A stretch of DNA of 64,000 nt. It comes from Amphibalanus amphitrite (Eukaryota > Arthropoda > Thecostraca > Balanomorpha > Balanidae). Below the pieces are notes generated by a model. It was not told the origin of the DNA and did not search any database. It saw only the letters and a list, made by a program, of their open reading frames with translations. Of the stretch, positions 10,478 through 22,394 are shown piece by piece (the stretch's first letter is position 1; every line of letters begins with the position of its first letter). The position numbers were made by a program, and so were the translations under genes. The stretch lies in contig NW_024881566.1 in NCBI RefSeq assembly GCF_019059575.1, positions 1 through 64,000 on the forward strand. Reading direction: 5' to 3'.

Positions 10478-12663
10478 GGGTAAGGTGCCTAATAAGCGAC
10501 CCCCTTAATTTGAACCGTCATTGCTCACGCTCTGTGGGTGCCACTGTATTACTGGCTTGATTTTCGGAGAGGTCGTTCATTTTTCTATTAAAATGTAGTC
10601 ATTTTCTGCCCCAATATTCACTAACTTATTTGTAGTGAGCATTTTAGCAAACCATTGCAAAACACGCTAATAGGGAACTCTTCCCGATTAGCGACCGGGG
10701 AGGGTCGCTAATAAGTCTATGGGTTTCCCCATATTAAAAATGGCAAAAAATGCGACGCCTGAAAAGATGAAATATTATCTCAAAAAGGTAACCTATACGC
10801 AAAGCACTCAATCACTCGAACAGGAACGTTTATCCAACACATTTATGTAAGTAAAAACTGATCACGTGATGCACCGAAGGCGAAAAGAAGGCGGAAACCC
10901 AAATTTTGCGGGCTATCTCGTATGATATTCGAGGTCCGCGCTGAATTCGGCACCCCTGCAGTCGGTGACGACATTTGACATCCTCTGCCACACATTGCAA
11001 GCTTCAGCAACACCTCATTTTCATTTCTCTCTTTTCCCCTTTCTTTCCCTTCTTGAGCTATTTGCGACCATGTCAGGCGCAAATAGGAAATATGAGTTGC
11101 GACACATTTTGAACAGCATGCTGTGCACAGTTAAGCGATTCACTATGGGAAAACGGCAATCAATTGAAAAAGGAATGTCGATTCAGAATAAAAAAGGTGC
11201 ATCATCCTAATGTGCATCGCTTTTCATCAGAGAGGGCCCAAACACACACGTTCTGGATAAGAAACTCGTCATTTTCATTAACCCGCGACCTGGTGGGGGG
11301 GGGGGCTATTTTTTGCCCCCCCCCCTCCAGACTTTTCGATATATCTCCAGAACCGCTGCGCCGATCGTCACCAAACTTTCAGTACCCTCCCGGACATCAA
11401 TTTTACACATTGTGACCAAATTTTTTTTCCAAAGGCTATGATAGGTTGGCCGGAAATGACGTCAGAGTGATGTCATGTTCTGCCGTTATCGACCCAAAAA
11501 AGGGTTTCGCGGGAAGAGCTGTCAGGCCTATAGCTTTGCAAATACAGAAAAATGATAAAGACATAAAAGCTGTAGATTGGACAGGGCTACAAAACTGTCA
11601 TCTCGGATTTTTGAAACTTTTGGATTTTGACCCCAAAAATCAAAAAATAGATTTTTTGGATATAATAATCGAAAAATCCAAAAAGTTTTTTGAATTTCGC
11701 AAAACCGGAATATATGTGATAGTCCTTACCGTCTTCCATCCACATACCAAATTTGAGATTGATACCTCTTTTTTTGGCGAAGTTATAGCGAAAAAACTGT
11801 TCAAAATTGATGACGTCAAATTTTGAAACTCAATTTTTAGCAATTCTAGACCCCGTAGCGCAAAACAAAGACCACCATTAGACTCCCCGTGACGAGCTGC
11901 ATCGAATCAATACCCATTTTATGCAAAACTATCAACTTTAAAATTTGACCTTTTTTGGCCTGACCTTGACCTGACCTTGACCTGAACTTCACCAGAAAGT
12001 GACCTAAGCCGTACCTGATAGTCTTATAACCAACACCATTGAGTTGGAAATGAAAAATTGGCCATAAAACATGTATCACACAACCTTAGTAAAGTTGGGC
12101 TCATGTGACCTGACCTGTGACCCTTGGTGACCTGACCTGTGACCTGACCTGGTATTGCCAGTGACCTCTAATAGCAACATATCTACTAGGCAACTGACGC
12201 CCTACCGCTGATTCTCGACAAAATGCGTTTTCCTCGGTGTTATAGCGCATTCCCTAGAAGACCCGTGAACGGTGAAACATTTCATCTTTGACCTGACCTG
12301 TGACGTCATCGGTAACCCCGAGGTCAATGAAGTCTGGTTTCTTTCAACAAGTTTGACAAGCCTTTCGAACGCCGTTTGAATTTTGCGGATCCGTCCAGTA
12401 GTTTCGGAGATACGAGGGGGGGGGGGGGCAAAAAATAGCCCCCCCCCCACCAGGCCGCGTTATAAACAGACCCTACCAGGGCGCGGGTTAAAACTCACCT
12501 GAAACCTCCCACCAGAAACATCAACAACCGTAAAATAATTTAATTTGATAACCGAAGTATGGCTGACCTTTTGACGATGTCTTTACCCTGTTTTCTCCCG
12601 CCAGTTTTTCTGTAGGGAGGTAGGTCGCAAATCGGAAAGAGTCGCTAATTAGGCACCTTACCC
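10478..12663. mobile_element. TIR element with GGGTAAGGTGCCTAAT ends
   Basis: The left end GGGTAAGGTGCCTAATAAGC is the reverse complement of the right end (GTCGCTAATTAGGCACCTTA then CCC). The element carries a nested TTAA copy (11278-12491) and about 0.95 kb of its own sequence without coding potential. No target duplication is evident, and the superfamily is not assigned. Confidence 0.75.
11278..12491 (+). mobile_element. TTAA element, subfamily 2, copy C
   Basis: TTAA flanks both ends (11278-11281 and 12488-12491). The left hairpin reads G-tract, GCTATTTTTTGC, C-tract; the right hairpin is its reverse complement. The right end repeats the CGCG/CCTGG module twice about 30 bp apart, while the left has it once. 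The interior contains the GGCCGGAAATGACGTCAGAG phrase shared with copy F, and a run of TGACCT half-sites near 11940-12150. It is non-coding. Confidence 0.85.
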
Positions 12664-12942
12664 TATAGTACATATGGAAGGGTCATAAACGCTTTTGATC
12701 AGATCGATGAATGGATAGATGGTTGAGTTTATCAAATCGATTAAATGGATCGATCGATATCGAAATCGTGAGACATTCGTTTTATACAAACTCATACCCT
12801 TATCAAGCTCTAAAAGTTTCAAAGCGACCATACAGTCGGTGTAACTATATGACGAGCATTACAACTTTTCCTGAAGTGCGGTTGCTTGGCGTGACTGCCT
12901 ACCCCCCCCCCCCCCCCCCCCCCTCCGGCCGAGGGAAGTTAA

Positions 12943-13639
12943 ATGACGTTTGCCCAGGACGAGGCACTGACATTTTTCGCGATTGCTCAGAACGCATTAG
13001 ATGTAGAGGAATGAAATTCAGCATAAGTAGGTACCTGATTTCAACCGTATATTTTGACACAAACCGCTCTTACCGGTTAAGTTAGATCACTGACCTGTGA
13101 CGTCATGTGTGACTCTGCGCGATACAGCAATGTCGCAACCTCGCAGCGCTCTCAGTCGCAGGGTAGCTTTCACTGTAAAAAAAATGTCACGAGCCAATTC
13201 TATGACAAGGAGTGGGTTACACGGTCGTCCATTGTACCTTGCTGTTATATATAGGGACATTATCAGCCTGAGAGTTGTTAGTTAAAGAGTGGCCTCGTGA
13301 AACAATTGGTTACAAACGGTAACCTAATAACTTAAATGCTTCCCTAACACCCCTTCCTGCTTATCAACAGATTTCGCGCTGTGTCGGAAAACTACGCATA
13401 GTCTCATAAGTAAATCCGCCAGAAGCTTGTTGCATGCTAGTTACATGCGTGTTTCATTATCGTGTCATATCATTATTATGTCGGCTAATGAGGCACCGCC
13501 CTGCACGTGCTTTAAATATAATCCTGCGCACACGCCACCTAGTCGGAAACTCATCATCGGACTAGTCCTGGTAGGGTTTTCGTGTTGCCGAATGAGGCGA
13601 AACGACTTTGATTCGATAGTGCCTCATAAATTCCTGCTA
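12943..13639. other. Unassigned sequence, no gene seen
   Basis: No convincing reading frame or RNA is present, and no repeat shared with the rest of the window is recognised. Confidence 0.5.
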
Positions 13640-14480
13640 CGGTGAGCAGCGACGAGTCTGAGACTGCTTCTAAAACGCGTCCTTCACTTCCGGCGCGGGG
13701 CCGTCATTTCCGGCCGCCATTGTTCAGTTCTGCGGCTGCCGGCGGTTGGTGCGGTTGTGTTGTGGCACGGTGCGTTGTGAAGTTCTCGGACTGGGATATT
13801 TCGAAGGTACGTTATATTGTATGATATTTACGTAGCAATGGGCGACATTTTATTTATTTTGTAATATTCTGAACACATGTTGCGTCATAGAATTCATCCC
13901 TTGACCGTTGTGGGCCACTGTTTGGTTTGAATTCCGACTATTGGAAGACGGACTTTCTTTCAGTTGCTGTCTAGCCTTTTTTCCAAATGTGTAAGCTACA
14001 CATATTGCCTCACATTGATTTATCTTATACAAAAGTCAGTTGATGTAGATAATAAAGCCATCCTCACTGATATTTTAAAATCAGCAGTTAATTTTCTTTT
14101 CTGTTTGCAGAGCTGCTTAAAGTTGTGGGAGACTGAGGCATGAAGGTATACCGGAAGCCAGCGATATTTCTGTTGGTAAGCCTCGCCCAGGAAAAAAAAA
14201 TACTTGCTTGAATCTGCGAAGTATGGCAAATATTTGATGGACTGCACAGTGCACAATGTACCTGACATGGCAGGATCAACTTGCTCACTCGCCTGTTGTA
14301 AGTGCCGTTGCGTCAGAGCCCGTGGAAGTGCCCGATCGTGTCTCATGCAACCGTATTATTTTGTGAATGTTATTGGTGGTGACTCGAATCAGCTTTTGCA
14401 CCACTCCACTATGATATTGTAATATGTATATTTTAGATATTTTGTATCGTATGCTAATAAGTAATAAACGTTATTTTTGT
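13640..14480 (+). other. Candidate small spliced transcription unit
   Basis: A GC-rich, CpG-rich block at 13670-13800 with CCGGAAG-like and GCCGCCATTG (YY1-like) motifs is followed by a donor-like AAG|GTACG at about 13806. A pyrimidine-rich acceptor lies before 14110 (TTTTCTGTTTGCAG). Exon 2 would contain ATG at 14140 (MKVYRKPAIFLL), further donor-like sites at about 14175 and 14297, and a poly(A) signal AATAAA at 14463. One frame is broken at a run of nine A near 14192, so coding status is unclear. I do not recognise the product. A non-coding transcript or a pseudogene is equally possible. Confidence 0.3.
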
Positions 14481-17459
14481 GTATGTTTTTTTTTTTGTAA
14501 CGTGGCTGGCACGCTGTCGTGGCTGTCGGAGGGGCGGCTGGGGAGAAGGGGGGGGGGGGGTGACGCCATTAGCGTCGCTACGGGGGGACAAGCGGGGCAG
14601 CTTGCCCCCCCAACCTCGGACCGGGCACCCCCTGAGATCGATACAGATCCGATGAGATTTTGGAGTCGGGAAAAAATGGGGGTACCTTTCTGAGAATGCC
14701 TGTGAGGTCAGACTCGGTTGGAGCGTGCAGTTCAAACCAGAGTCTGGCTCGCAGTCGCCAAAATCTTCAAGACTCCGAGTACAGACTCGGATATGTCAAT
14801 GCTGTGATTCATTCCATGTTCCTAGTTCGTTCTTTATTACATTTTACAGCTGATTTTCATAAGTTTTGGAGTGCTGACACAATTTTCGTTCAAAGCGTGA
14901 AACGAAATCTTCGGGGCCTTTCTCAACTCTCGTCAATTGTCTGCGACAGGCTTAAGTACCGTACAAGTGTCGCAGGGCTCATGAGCTTGCTTTAAACAAT
15001 GGCTCCTAAGGAGCTCCACTGAGCCCTAAAGAAACTTACAGAGGGCCCAAGCCGGCCTCTGAAAGTCCTACTGGTGTCCATGTTCTCTGAGGGCCCATAC
15101 AGGGATCTTTGAGCCTTCGAACATTTCTGAGAACCTTACCCTGATAGTTCAGCCAAACTTTTGAGGCGACAGACTTTGCTAACCCCAAGCCGGCATCTGA
15201 GGGGTCACAGCTCACGTGTCCCTCTGAGGTCCGCAACACATGTTTATTATGTCCCTGCGTAGGGTGTTTAGGGATTTGACACAGACCCCGAGGGTTCACA
15301 CTGTTATCCGAGGGCTCCAGGCTCATCCTGGGCCTAGTCTCTTAGCGCCCGCCGCCCACACTGGCTTCTGAGGGCCCCACCGTGAGCTCGGAAAGCCCTA
15401 AAGCACCACGTACACGTAAATATTTGAGGTGACTCACGCCGATCTCAGGGATCCTAAGCATGCTTCTGAGAGTCGGCACTGACCCTGAGTGGCCTGAAAT
15501 GGCCTGGAAGTCCCAAACCTATCTCTAAGGGATGCCTTGCCGCTATGCCGTGCGTAACTTTTAGTTCCGTTCAACGGTTTTTGTTCGCGGTTGCAGCGCT
15601 TCCCTTCACACAAAAAACGAGAAACTTTTGTTCACACTCGAGTGCACGGGCGTAGGAACGTCATGAAAAGTGGGTGGGCCAGCCTGTCAAGGGGCCTCCT
15701 TTTCCAGGGGGCCTCCTATTTTCAGGGGCCTCCAACTTTTGCCTCGTCCTGCTGGCTGCATTCAAGTATGACCTCCAAATCTAGCTTCTGAGATCGGGCA
15801 GATGTACCCAGGGGCGTAACCGCTTATGCGAACAGTGCGGACAGTCCGCACCATTTTTAAAACTTATTCCCCCTCCGATTTTTTTTAGAATCTATTTGCC
15901 GCAAGCGGCGCATGACCCCTGAAAACTCTTACACAAATGTCTTCCTCGTTTCCCAGGTGCCCCCATTAGCTTCATAGGCGTCCTCTTTGGCATATAAGCG
16001 CCCTATGTATAGTCATCAGAGACATCCCTATATGTATGTCCCACAGTCGCCCCGTTGTCGCATACAATCAGGGCATATTTTAACAAATTTTTACTGCGTC
16101 CCAAAGTTGAGCAGAGGGCACGTGCTACGAGTAAGGGCACAGGGCAAGAAACAGAGTAGGGCACTGAGGAGGGCAGAAAGTAGGGCATGGCAGGTTACAG
16201 GGCATGGCACAGGACATTTTAGAGGGAAGGGTACAGGTCAGGGCACACAGCAGGGCACAGATCAGGGAACCGGACAGGGCACAGGGCAGGGACGCAGTGA
16301 GTCAAATCAGCAGAGGCTACGTCCCAAGGCGAGGGGGCTGCGTCCCAGAATGGGACGCAGTAGGTGCCTTAAAATATGCCCTGCATACAATGTGCGCTTA
16401 TCATAGGCGTCTCTCTTTTATGGACACTTGAAGGCGCCTCTCTTTGCAATGCCGGCGCCCCTGTTTCTTATGAATGCACCCCCATGGCATTGATCAATTG
16501 CAATTTGCAGACCTCTATTGCATGTTGACGCCCATATATGTAGGCCTCAGAGGCGCACCTCTTTCGCATTGAGGCGCCCCAATGGGCTTCATAGGCGCCC
16601 CTCTATTGCACGTAGGTGCCCTACTGTCTCAGAACCGCTCCCCTTTGGCATGCAGACGCCCATCTTTCGTACGGAGGAGCCGCTGTGGTTCTTAGAGACG
16701 GCATGGTGCTCCCAGACGCAGATGGGGCTCTCGGAGTCGACAGTGTGGGACCTTCAGTCGCTGATGGGTGCCCGCCAGATGTGGACCCTCGGAGACGCCG
16801 GTATGGGGCACTCAGAGATGCCGGTATGTGGCCCTTAGAGACACCGGTGTGGAACCCTCAGATACTTCAGTGTGAAGCCCTTACAATTGCTGGTGTGGAG
16901 CTATGCATACGCTGACATAAATCCCTCAGAGGCCGGTACATGGACATAAGAGCTCAGTGAGAGCTTGTGTGGTGCCTTCAGTGGCCTTGTGGAGCCGTTA
17001 GACATCAACATGGTGCTCTCAGGAGCCGGTGAGTCCTCAGAGTCACCGGTGTGGGGCCTTCAGAGCTCCGAGATACTGGTGTGGGGCCCTCAGAGGTGTC
17101 GGTGTGGGTCCTTCAGATGTACCTATAGAGCCTTGAGATGCACAGGTGTGGTGGCCCACAGAGGCGCCGGTGTGGGGCCCCCAGAGCCACCGATATAGGG
17201 CCCTAAGAGACACTAGTATGACCCTCAAAGGCGCCGCTGTGTGGCGCTCATGAACACTGGTGTGGAGCCATCACAAGCGGGTTGAGCCGTTAGAGGCCGG
17301 AAAGGGCCCTTAGATGCTTGCAAGGAGCCTTCAGAAGCCGGCGTGGCACCCTTATGGGGATAAGCGTGTCTACTTAGGAGCCCTTGAGGTGCTCTCATGA
17401 GCTCTGTGGGGCCCTATCGAGCCGAAATATGGCCACGGCCAGTTGCCGCCGCATGGCTC

Positions 17460-19740
17460 TTCGGGCTATCATTCTCAGGGGCCTCATCTGCCTAGTTTGA
17501 ATAGAAGGGCCTCTCAGACCATCAGTCTCATGGGCCTCCTCTGGCTAGCATAAATAGAAGGGCCTGTTAGACCATCAATCCTAGGGGCCTCCTCTGGTTA
17601 GTATAAATAGAAGAGCCTCTCAGACCATTAATCTCAGGGGGCTCCTGTGGACAGTACAAATAAAAGGGCCTCTCAGACCATCAGGGGCCTCCCTAGAAAA
17701 GTGTAAATGTGGATAGAGGGCCCCCTCAGATTCATTAGGAGTGGACCTCTCTGACTATCAGTCTCAGGGGCCTCTTGTGGCCAGTATGAATATAAGAGCC
17801 TCTCAGACAGACTTGTGACAGCTCAAGAAAAAAGTGAGCTCGCTCAGCTCAACTCCATCTTATCCGCTCCCGCTCAGCTCCCGCTCAGTTTAACGTGGCT
17901 CAGCTCAGCTCACGTTCTGCTCAAACCGGCTGCGCTCCGCTCACGCTCAGCTCAGCTCAGCTCAGTTTCCGCTCAGCTCAGCTCAGCTCAGTTTCAGCTC
18001 AGCTCAGCTCAGTTTCCACTCAGCTCAGTTTCCGCTCAGCTCAGTTCAGTTTCCGCTCAGCTCAGTTTGCGCTCAGCTCAGCTCAGTTTCCGCTCAGCTC
18101 AGTTCAGCTCAGCTCAGTTTCCGCTCAGCTAAGCTCAGCTCAACTCAGTTCCCGTTCAGCTCAGCTCAGTTTCCGCTCAATTCAGCTCAGCTCAGTTTCC
18201 GCTCAGTTAAATTCAATGCCACCCATTGCCGAATGCCGAATGCCACCCATATCTCCGTAACGTGTCGAGGTCCGGCCAATGACGTCACGGCAATGCGTGT
18301 GCTGATTGGTCATGGACATCGAATCATCGGGACACAGGTCGGGACATCACGCCGCAGTGGATAAGGATACCTACCAACCGAACGGCTTACAACGGTGCGA
18401 ACGGGGTGCAATAGAGGAATGTAGCGATTTCCCGACCGATCGCTTCAGTTTGCGGTGTCGAACTACATGGCCTTTCACCTAGTGACGTCTTTGGTTTGTA
18501 TATAATATTATTTCCAGTTTATCATGTTTCTAGTGTTTATAGTGTATCAATATTCAATGCACATTGCATTCGGTTTTATATTTTTATCCGTTCTCATCAT
18601 CTTCCAGTGTACCTACTAGAACTGGATCTCAGCTCAGCTCAGCTAAATCAGCTCAGCTCAATCAGCTCAGCTCAGCTCGCTCAGCTCAGCTCCGCTCAGC
18701 TCAGCTCAGCTCGCTCAGCTCAGCTCCGCTCAGCTCAGCTCGCTCAGCTCAGCTCAGCTCAGCTCAGCTCAATCAGCACAGCTCAGCTCAGCTCAGCTCA
18801 ATCAGCTCAGCTCAGCTCAATCAGCTCAGCTCAGCTCAGCTCAGCTCAAGCTCATTCAGCTCAGCTCAGACAGCAGCTCAGCTCAATGCATTACTGAGCC
18901 GGCTCAGCTCACAGCTCAACATTTTGGCAAAATGTTGAGCCAGCTCATGAGCTGAGCTGATTTTTGAGCCGGCTCAACTGAGCTGATCACAAGTCTGCTC
19001 TCAGACCATCGGTCTCAGGGGCCTCTTCTGACTAGTGTGGGTAGAGGGCCCTCCCAGACCACCGGTTTCAGGGGCCTCCAGTGGCCAGTTATATGAGCCT
19101 CAGCCTCGGGGGCCTCTTCTGACTGGTGTGAATATGAGGGCCTCTCATACCATCAGTCTCAGGGGCCTCCTCTGCCTAGTGTGAATATAAGGGCTTCCCA
19201 GGCCATCAGTCTCAGGGGACTCTTCTGACTGGTGCCAGATTGAGGGACCTCCCAGACCGAAAGTTTTGGGGGTCTCCTGTGGCCAGTATGAATAGAAGGG
19301 CCTCTCAGTCCATCAGTCTCATGGGCCTCTTCTGCCTGGTGTGATTATAAGGGCCTCTCAGGTCATCAGTCTCAGGGGCCTCCTCTGACTACAGTGTAGA
19401 TGGATAGGCCTCCCAGACCATCAGTCTCAGGGGCCTCTTCTGACTATTGAGGATAGACTAGTGAGGGTAGGGGGCCTCTAGGGGGCCTGAGGATAGACTA
19501 GTGAGGGTAGGGGGCCTCGGCTAGACCGCTAGTGTCAGAGGCCTATTCTGACTAGTGTGGATGGAGGGGCCTCCCACTTCCCAGACCACCAGTCTCAGAC
19601 CCCTGACTAGTGTGGATAGAGGGGCCTCCCAGACCACCAGTGTCAGGGGCCTCCTCAGCTCCACTAGGGCCTCTCAGGCCATCAGTCTCAGGGGCTTCGA
19701 CTGACAAGTATGAACAGAGGGCCTCCTTGGATCCATCACG
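17460..19740. repeat. 50-56-bp GGGGCCTC tandem array, split by a nested element
   Basis: Repeats of the form GGGCCTCTCAGACCATCAGT, then CTCAGGGGCCTC, a variable spacer and CTAGTGTGRATA occur on both sides of the element at 17808-18997. The array existed before that insertion. Confidence 0.8.
17808..18997. mobile_element. hAT-type element rich in (CTCAG)n, nested in N
   Basis: The termini are CAGACTTGTGA and TCACAAGTCTG, with the 8-bp duplication CTCTCAGA at 17800-17807 and 18998-19005. The body is two large pentanucleotide arrays based on GCTCA (about 17860-18200 and 18630-18890) around a unique core of about 400 bp containing CCAATGACGTCACGG. Open frames reading AQLSSAQLSS come from the repeat. 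Confidence 0.9.
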
Positions 19741-20467
19741 GCCCCTTAAGAGTCCGTACTTGGGGATTTGTGGAACTTATTTTTACCGAGTTTGTTTATT
19801 CTGGAAGGTGACGACGTCCTCTCAAATCAAGACGAGGGGCCTCGATTAAAAAGTGGGTGGGCCAAAACACATGGTTGGCCCCCCCCACCTCGAAAAGTGG
19901 GTGGGCACTTGCCCACCTGGCCCCCCCTGTTCCTACGCCTATGCTCGAGTGAACAAAACACTTCCTCTCACTGGAGCAAAGATGAATTACTTCCGATTCA
20001 CACTTCCGACACTCACTCTCCGCTGAATGCCCAACTTAGCTACGATCGGCGGCTGGGATAAGTCCTATGCATTTCACGTAAAACCTCTGCATGCATGCGT
20101 GAATAGAGGTTTTAGCAGGGTGATTCGATTAAATGGAGCGTTTTTCACCTTTTTCTGGGTAATGATCATGAGCGTCGAGCGTCTGCACAGGGGCCCTCTG
20201 CAAAGCGTCGGAAATCGCAGCCACTATATACTATAATTCTACCAGTCGTTTTTGTCATGAAATTTCAAAATTTCGATTTTTTTGTTTAAAAAAAAAATAC
20301 ATGTCATAGCTAGAAGGAAACCTGTGTCACCATCGGATTCCTCGCACCATTGCGCGTCGAATGATATGTAAAACGAGTGAGTAACGACTGGGGAAAGGCA
20401 AGATTTAACACAAAAGTTGATTTTGCCCCCCCAACCGAAAATCTCTGGCGACGCCTATGGGTGACGC

Positions 20468-21331
20468 AATTGAGCTAGTATTACTACTGGGCAGCAATAG
20501 CAGGCGCTAGCTGGTTGGGTTACCAGGCGAGTCCTGCTAAGGAGCCTGATCGGCGTACCGATCTGCTGGTTTTGCCCTCGTTTTCAAACGAGGTACCGAA
20601 TAACGAAACGAGGGGCTGACACGGGGGTGCTCGGTTTATGAGGCGTGGGCTTGTCAGTTACTAACGAAACAAGCTTGTACCCTCTTACTAGCTAAATATG
20701 AGGCGATTTTTACACGTCGCTGCATGCTCATTTTTGCGCCAGCGGTTTTCCTACAAGGGGCTTGTAAGATTTTTTTACAGTGTTCGCTAAGCGGTGAAAT
20801 TTGCAATAAGTAACAAGCTCCAGACTCCTTACAATGCCTACGTGTACGAGTAGGCATCCCCATCTTAATCATAGCGGTTACCAGTCATATCTGAGTTTGA
20901 GTCGGTTACATACGTCTCCTGTTATATATGCCTAAGTCAATATTGAAAACAAGGGAACTGATTATTTTGCGCCGGACGTTTTCTAGCGGAGACTGTTCGG
21001 TAAGCATTAAAATGCGTTGTGCATACTAAAACTGTTGCTCTGTGGCTATTTTCGCCCGATGTTATGTACAAAAATCGGACCTCAACCTTTGGGTCACTGA
21101 CTTGACAGCATAGGTCACCGATTAATTTGAAACTTTGATTGAGAACCATTTGCTGCGCCTCGGGGCGGCCAACACACTCGTTTACGTACAAAGCTCTGGC
21201 TCAACAACGGGCGACACGGCGTTAAAATTAAACGTTTTATGTGAAACGCTCAGATCCATACTTACGAGAAGAATACTTGCTTTTCATTAGTTGAAAAAAT
21301 GTTTACGTACGTTGCAAAATAACCAAAAAGC
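20468..21331. other. Unassigned sequence, no gene seen
   Basis: No supported feature was found in this interval. Confidence 0.5.
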
Positions 21332-21547
21332 ATGGACGGAAGTGGCTGTGTAATTTTTGAAGGAGTAAGATCATGGCCGAAATTTCGAAAATATCGCGAT
21401 AGTACAAAGTTGAATATAGCGAAGGGAGACGAGATCCATTACCCGGCGCCAAGAGACGATAGTACAAAGTTGAATATAGCGAAGGGAGACGAGATCCATT
21501 ACCCGGCGCCAAGAGACTTTGAAACTGAAGAGGCTATCGACGCGTAA
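21332..21547 (+). CDS. Short ORF with a perfect in-frame 60-bp tandem duplication
   Basis: The ATG at 21332 opens a 71-codon frame. Within it a 60-bp unit (21397-21456) is repeated exactly at 21457-21516, so a 20-residue block containing STKLNIAKGDEIHYPAPRD appears twice without disturbing the frame. A canonical AATAAA lies at 21599-21604, about 50 bases past the stop. The composition is charged and hydrophilic. I recognise no family. It could be the last exon of an unseen gene, a recent small gene, or a processed-transcript fragment. Confidence 0.35.
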   Translation: MDGSGCVIFEGVRSWPKFRKYRDSTKLNIAKGDEIHYPAPRDDSTKLNIAKGDEIHYPAPRDFETEEAIDA

Positions 21548-21604
21548 CTAGACTTTGAGACATTAGTTGGTGAACGATCCCGTCAAAAGTATTAGTCAAA
21601 TAAA

Positions 21605-22394
21605 GTCCTAGCTTGAACAAACATAATTGATGGCGTGCCTACTTGTAACGAATGGCCGGTAGAAAAATGACGGAATTTTATTCATCTTATTTCGGTCATA
21701 TTGACGTTTAAATATTGCTTGAGCCCAACGAATATAGCCTAAAACTGTGCCCCCTGGTGTGATACCTTTCTAGCATCCTCTATGCCCCGTAGCCGGGTTT
21801 CAGTAGGTGGTTGGTCCGACAGCGGACCACTCTGTATGTGCTCACCAGAGGTCGAACCATGTGCGCCGGGTGTGTGAAGCCGTCCGTTCTCGGTCCGTCG
21901 TCGCCTTCAACTGACGCCGGGAGCGTCGGACGGCCGCTCTGAGCTGCCGACCCGCCTCAGAACCTGACCTGCCGGTTTGCGCCGCGACACACTGACCGCA
22001 CTTTTCACCGGCGCAGAGACCAACTATGCACGGCGCGGACAAATAAGAGTCGTTTCTGCCCGCCTCTCTCAGACTACGACAGCGAAAGCGATACTCTGCT
22101 GAATACGCCACCCAGACTTGACCGGTCGGGTTTCTTCGACGCCAACCTGTAGTATCAGTCGCAATTTACACTTTTCACTGCTTGCATTCCACAATTCATC
22201 GCACAATAACGCAGAATAACGTAAATTTTCATCAATCGAAACTTAAATTTGTGAACCAGTTACGAGCTATGCAGTGTCGATAAGGGCACATTCGATAGTC
22301 TTATAGAAACTTTTCGCAAATGTTTCCTCATATCTGATCTAGGTTTCACAACTTGGCGTTCATAAGGCAAAAAACGACAAATCACAGACGTTCT
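21605..22394. other. Unassigned sequence with a GC-rich patch
   Basis: The interval 21780-22130 is GC-richer and CpG-rich, but no gene model could be built on either strand. Confidence 0.4.

Larger units (their letters stand above)
9784..12942 (+). mobile_element. Diverged TTAA element, copy B, split by a nested insert
   Basis: The parts at 9788-10477 and 12664-12942 align with the interior of copy A in order. Examples are GAATAGAACTACAGCGCC, GCATATCAGTCGATC and the AAAGTTTCAAAGCGA block. Between them lies a 2.2-kb TIR element. The right edge is a long C-tract followed by TTAA at about 12939. Copy A and copy B share the TTAA at 9784-9787, so one was probably inserted at the end of the other. 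Confidence 0.65.
15645..19943 (+). mobile_element. hAT-type element N nested in M, loaded with tandem repeats
   Basis: The ends are CACGGGCGTAGGAACG and, inverted, CATAGGCGTAGGAAC. The 8-bp duplication CTCGAGTG flanks it at 15637-15644 and 19944-19951. The copy at 49330-50928 holds CTCGAGTG only once, with no insert, which is a direct empty-site control. Most of N consists of degenerate tandem arrays: AGGGCAC-type near 16120-16290, GCCGGTGTGGGGCCCTCAGA-type at about 16650-17290, and 50-56-bp units with CATCAGTCTCAGGGGCCTC at 17460-17800 and 19006-19740. Confidence 0.9.
14567..20459 (+). mobile_element. hAT-type element M, 5.9 kb, carrying a nested element
   Basis: The termini are CATTAGCGTCGC (left) and, inverted, CATAGGCGTCGC (right). 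They are flanked by the 8-bp duplication GGTGACGC at 14559-14566 and 20460-20467. The outer parts (14567-15644 and 19952-20459) match the shorter copy at 49330-50928 in inverted orientation. The middle is a separate insertion (15645-19943). No transposase frame was found, so it is non-autonomous. Confidence 0.9.

Noticed and set aside
17815-18938. Frames rich in AQLSSAQLSS
   Set aside because: Direct translation of the GCTCA pentanucleotide array inside a hAT element.
21780-22130. GC- and CpG-rich block as a gene or promoter
   Set aside because: No splice-consistent frame, RNA gene or neighbouring exon could be attached to it.
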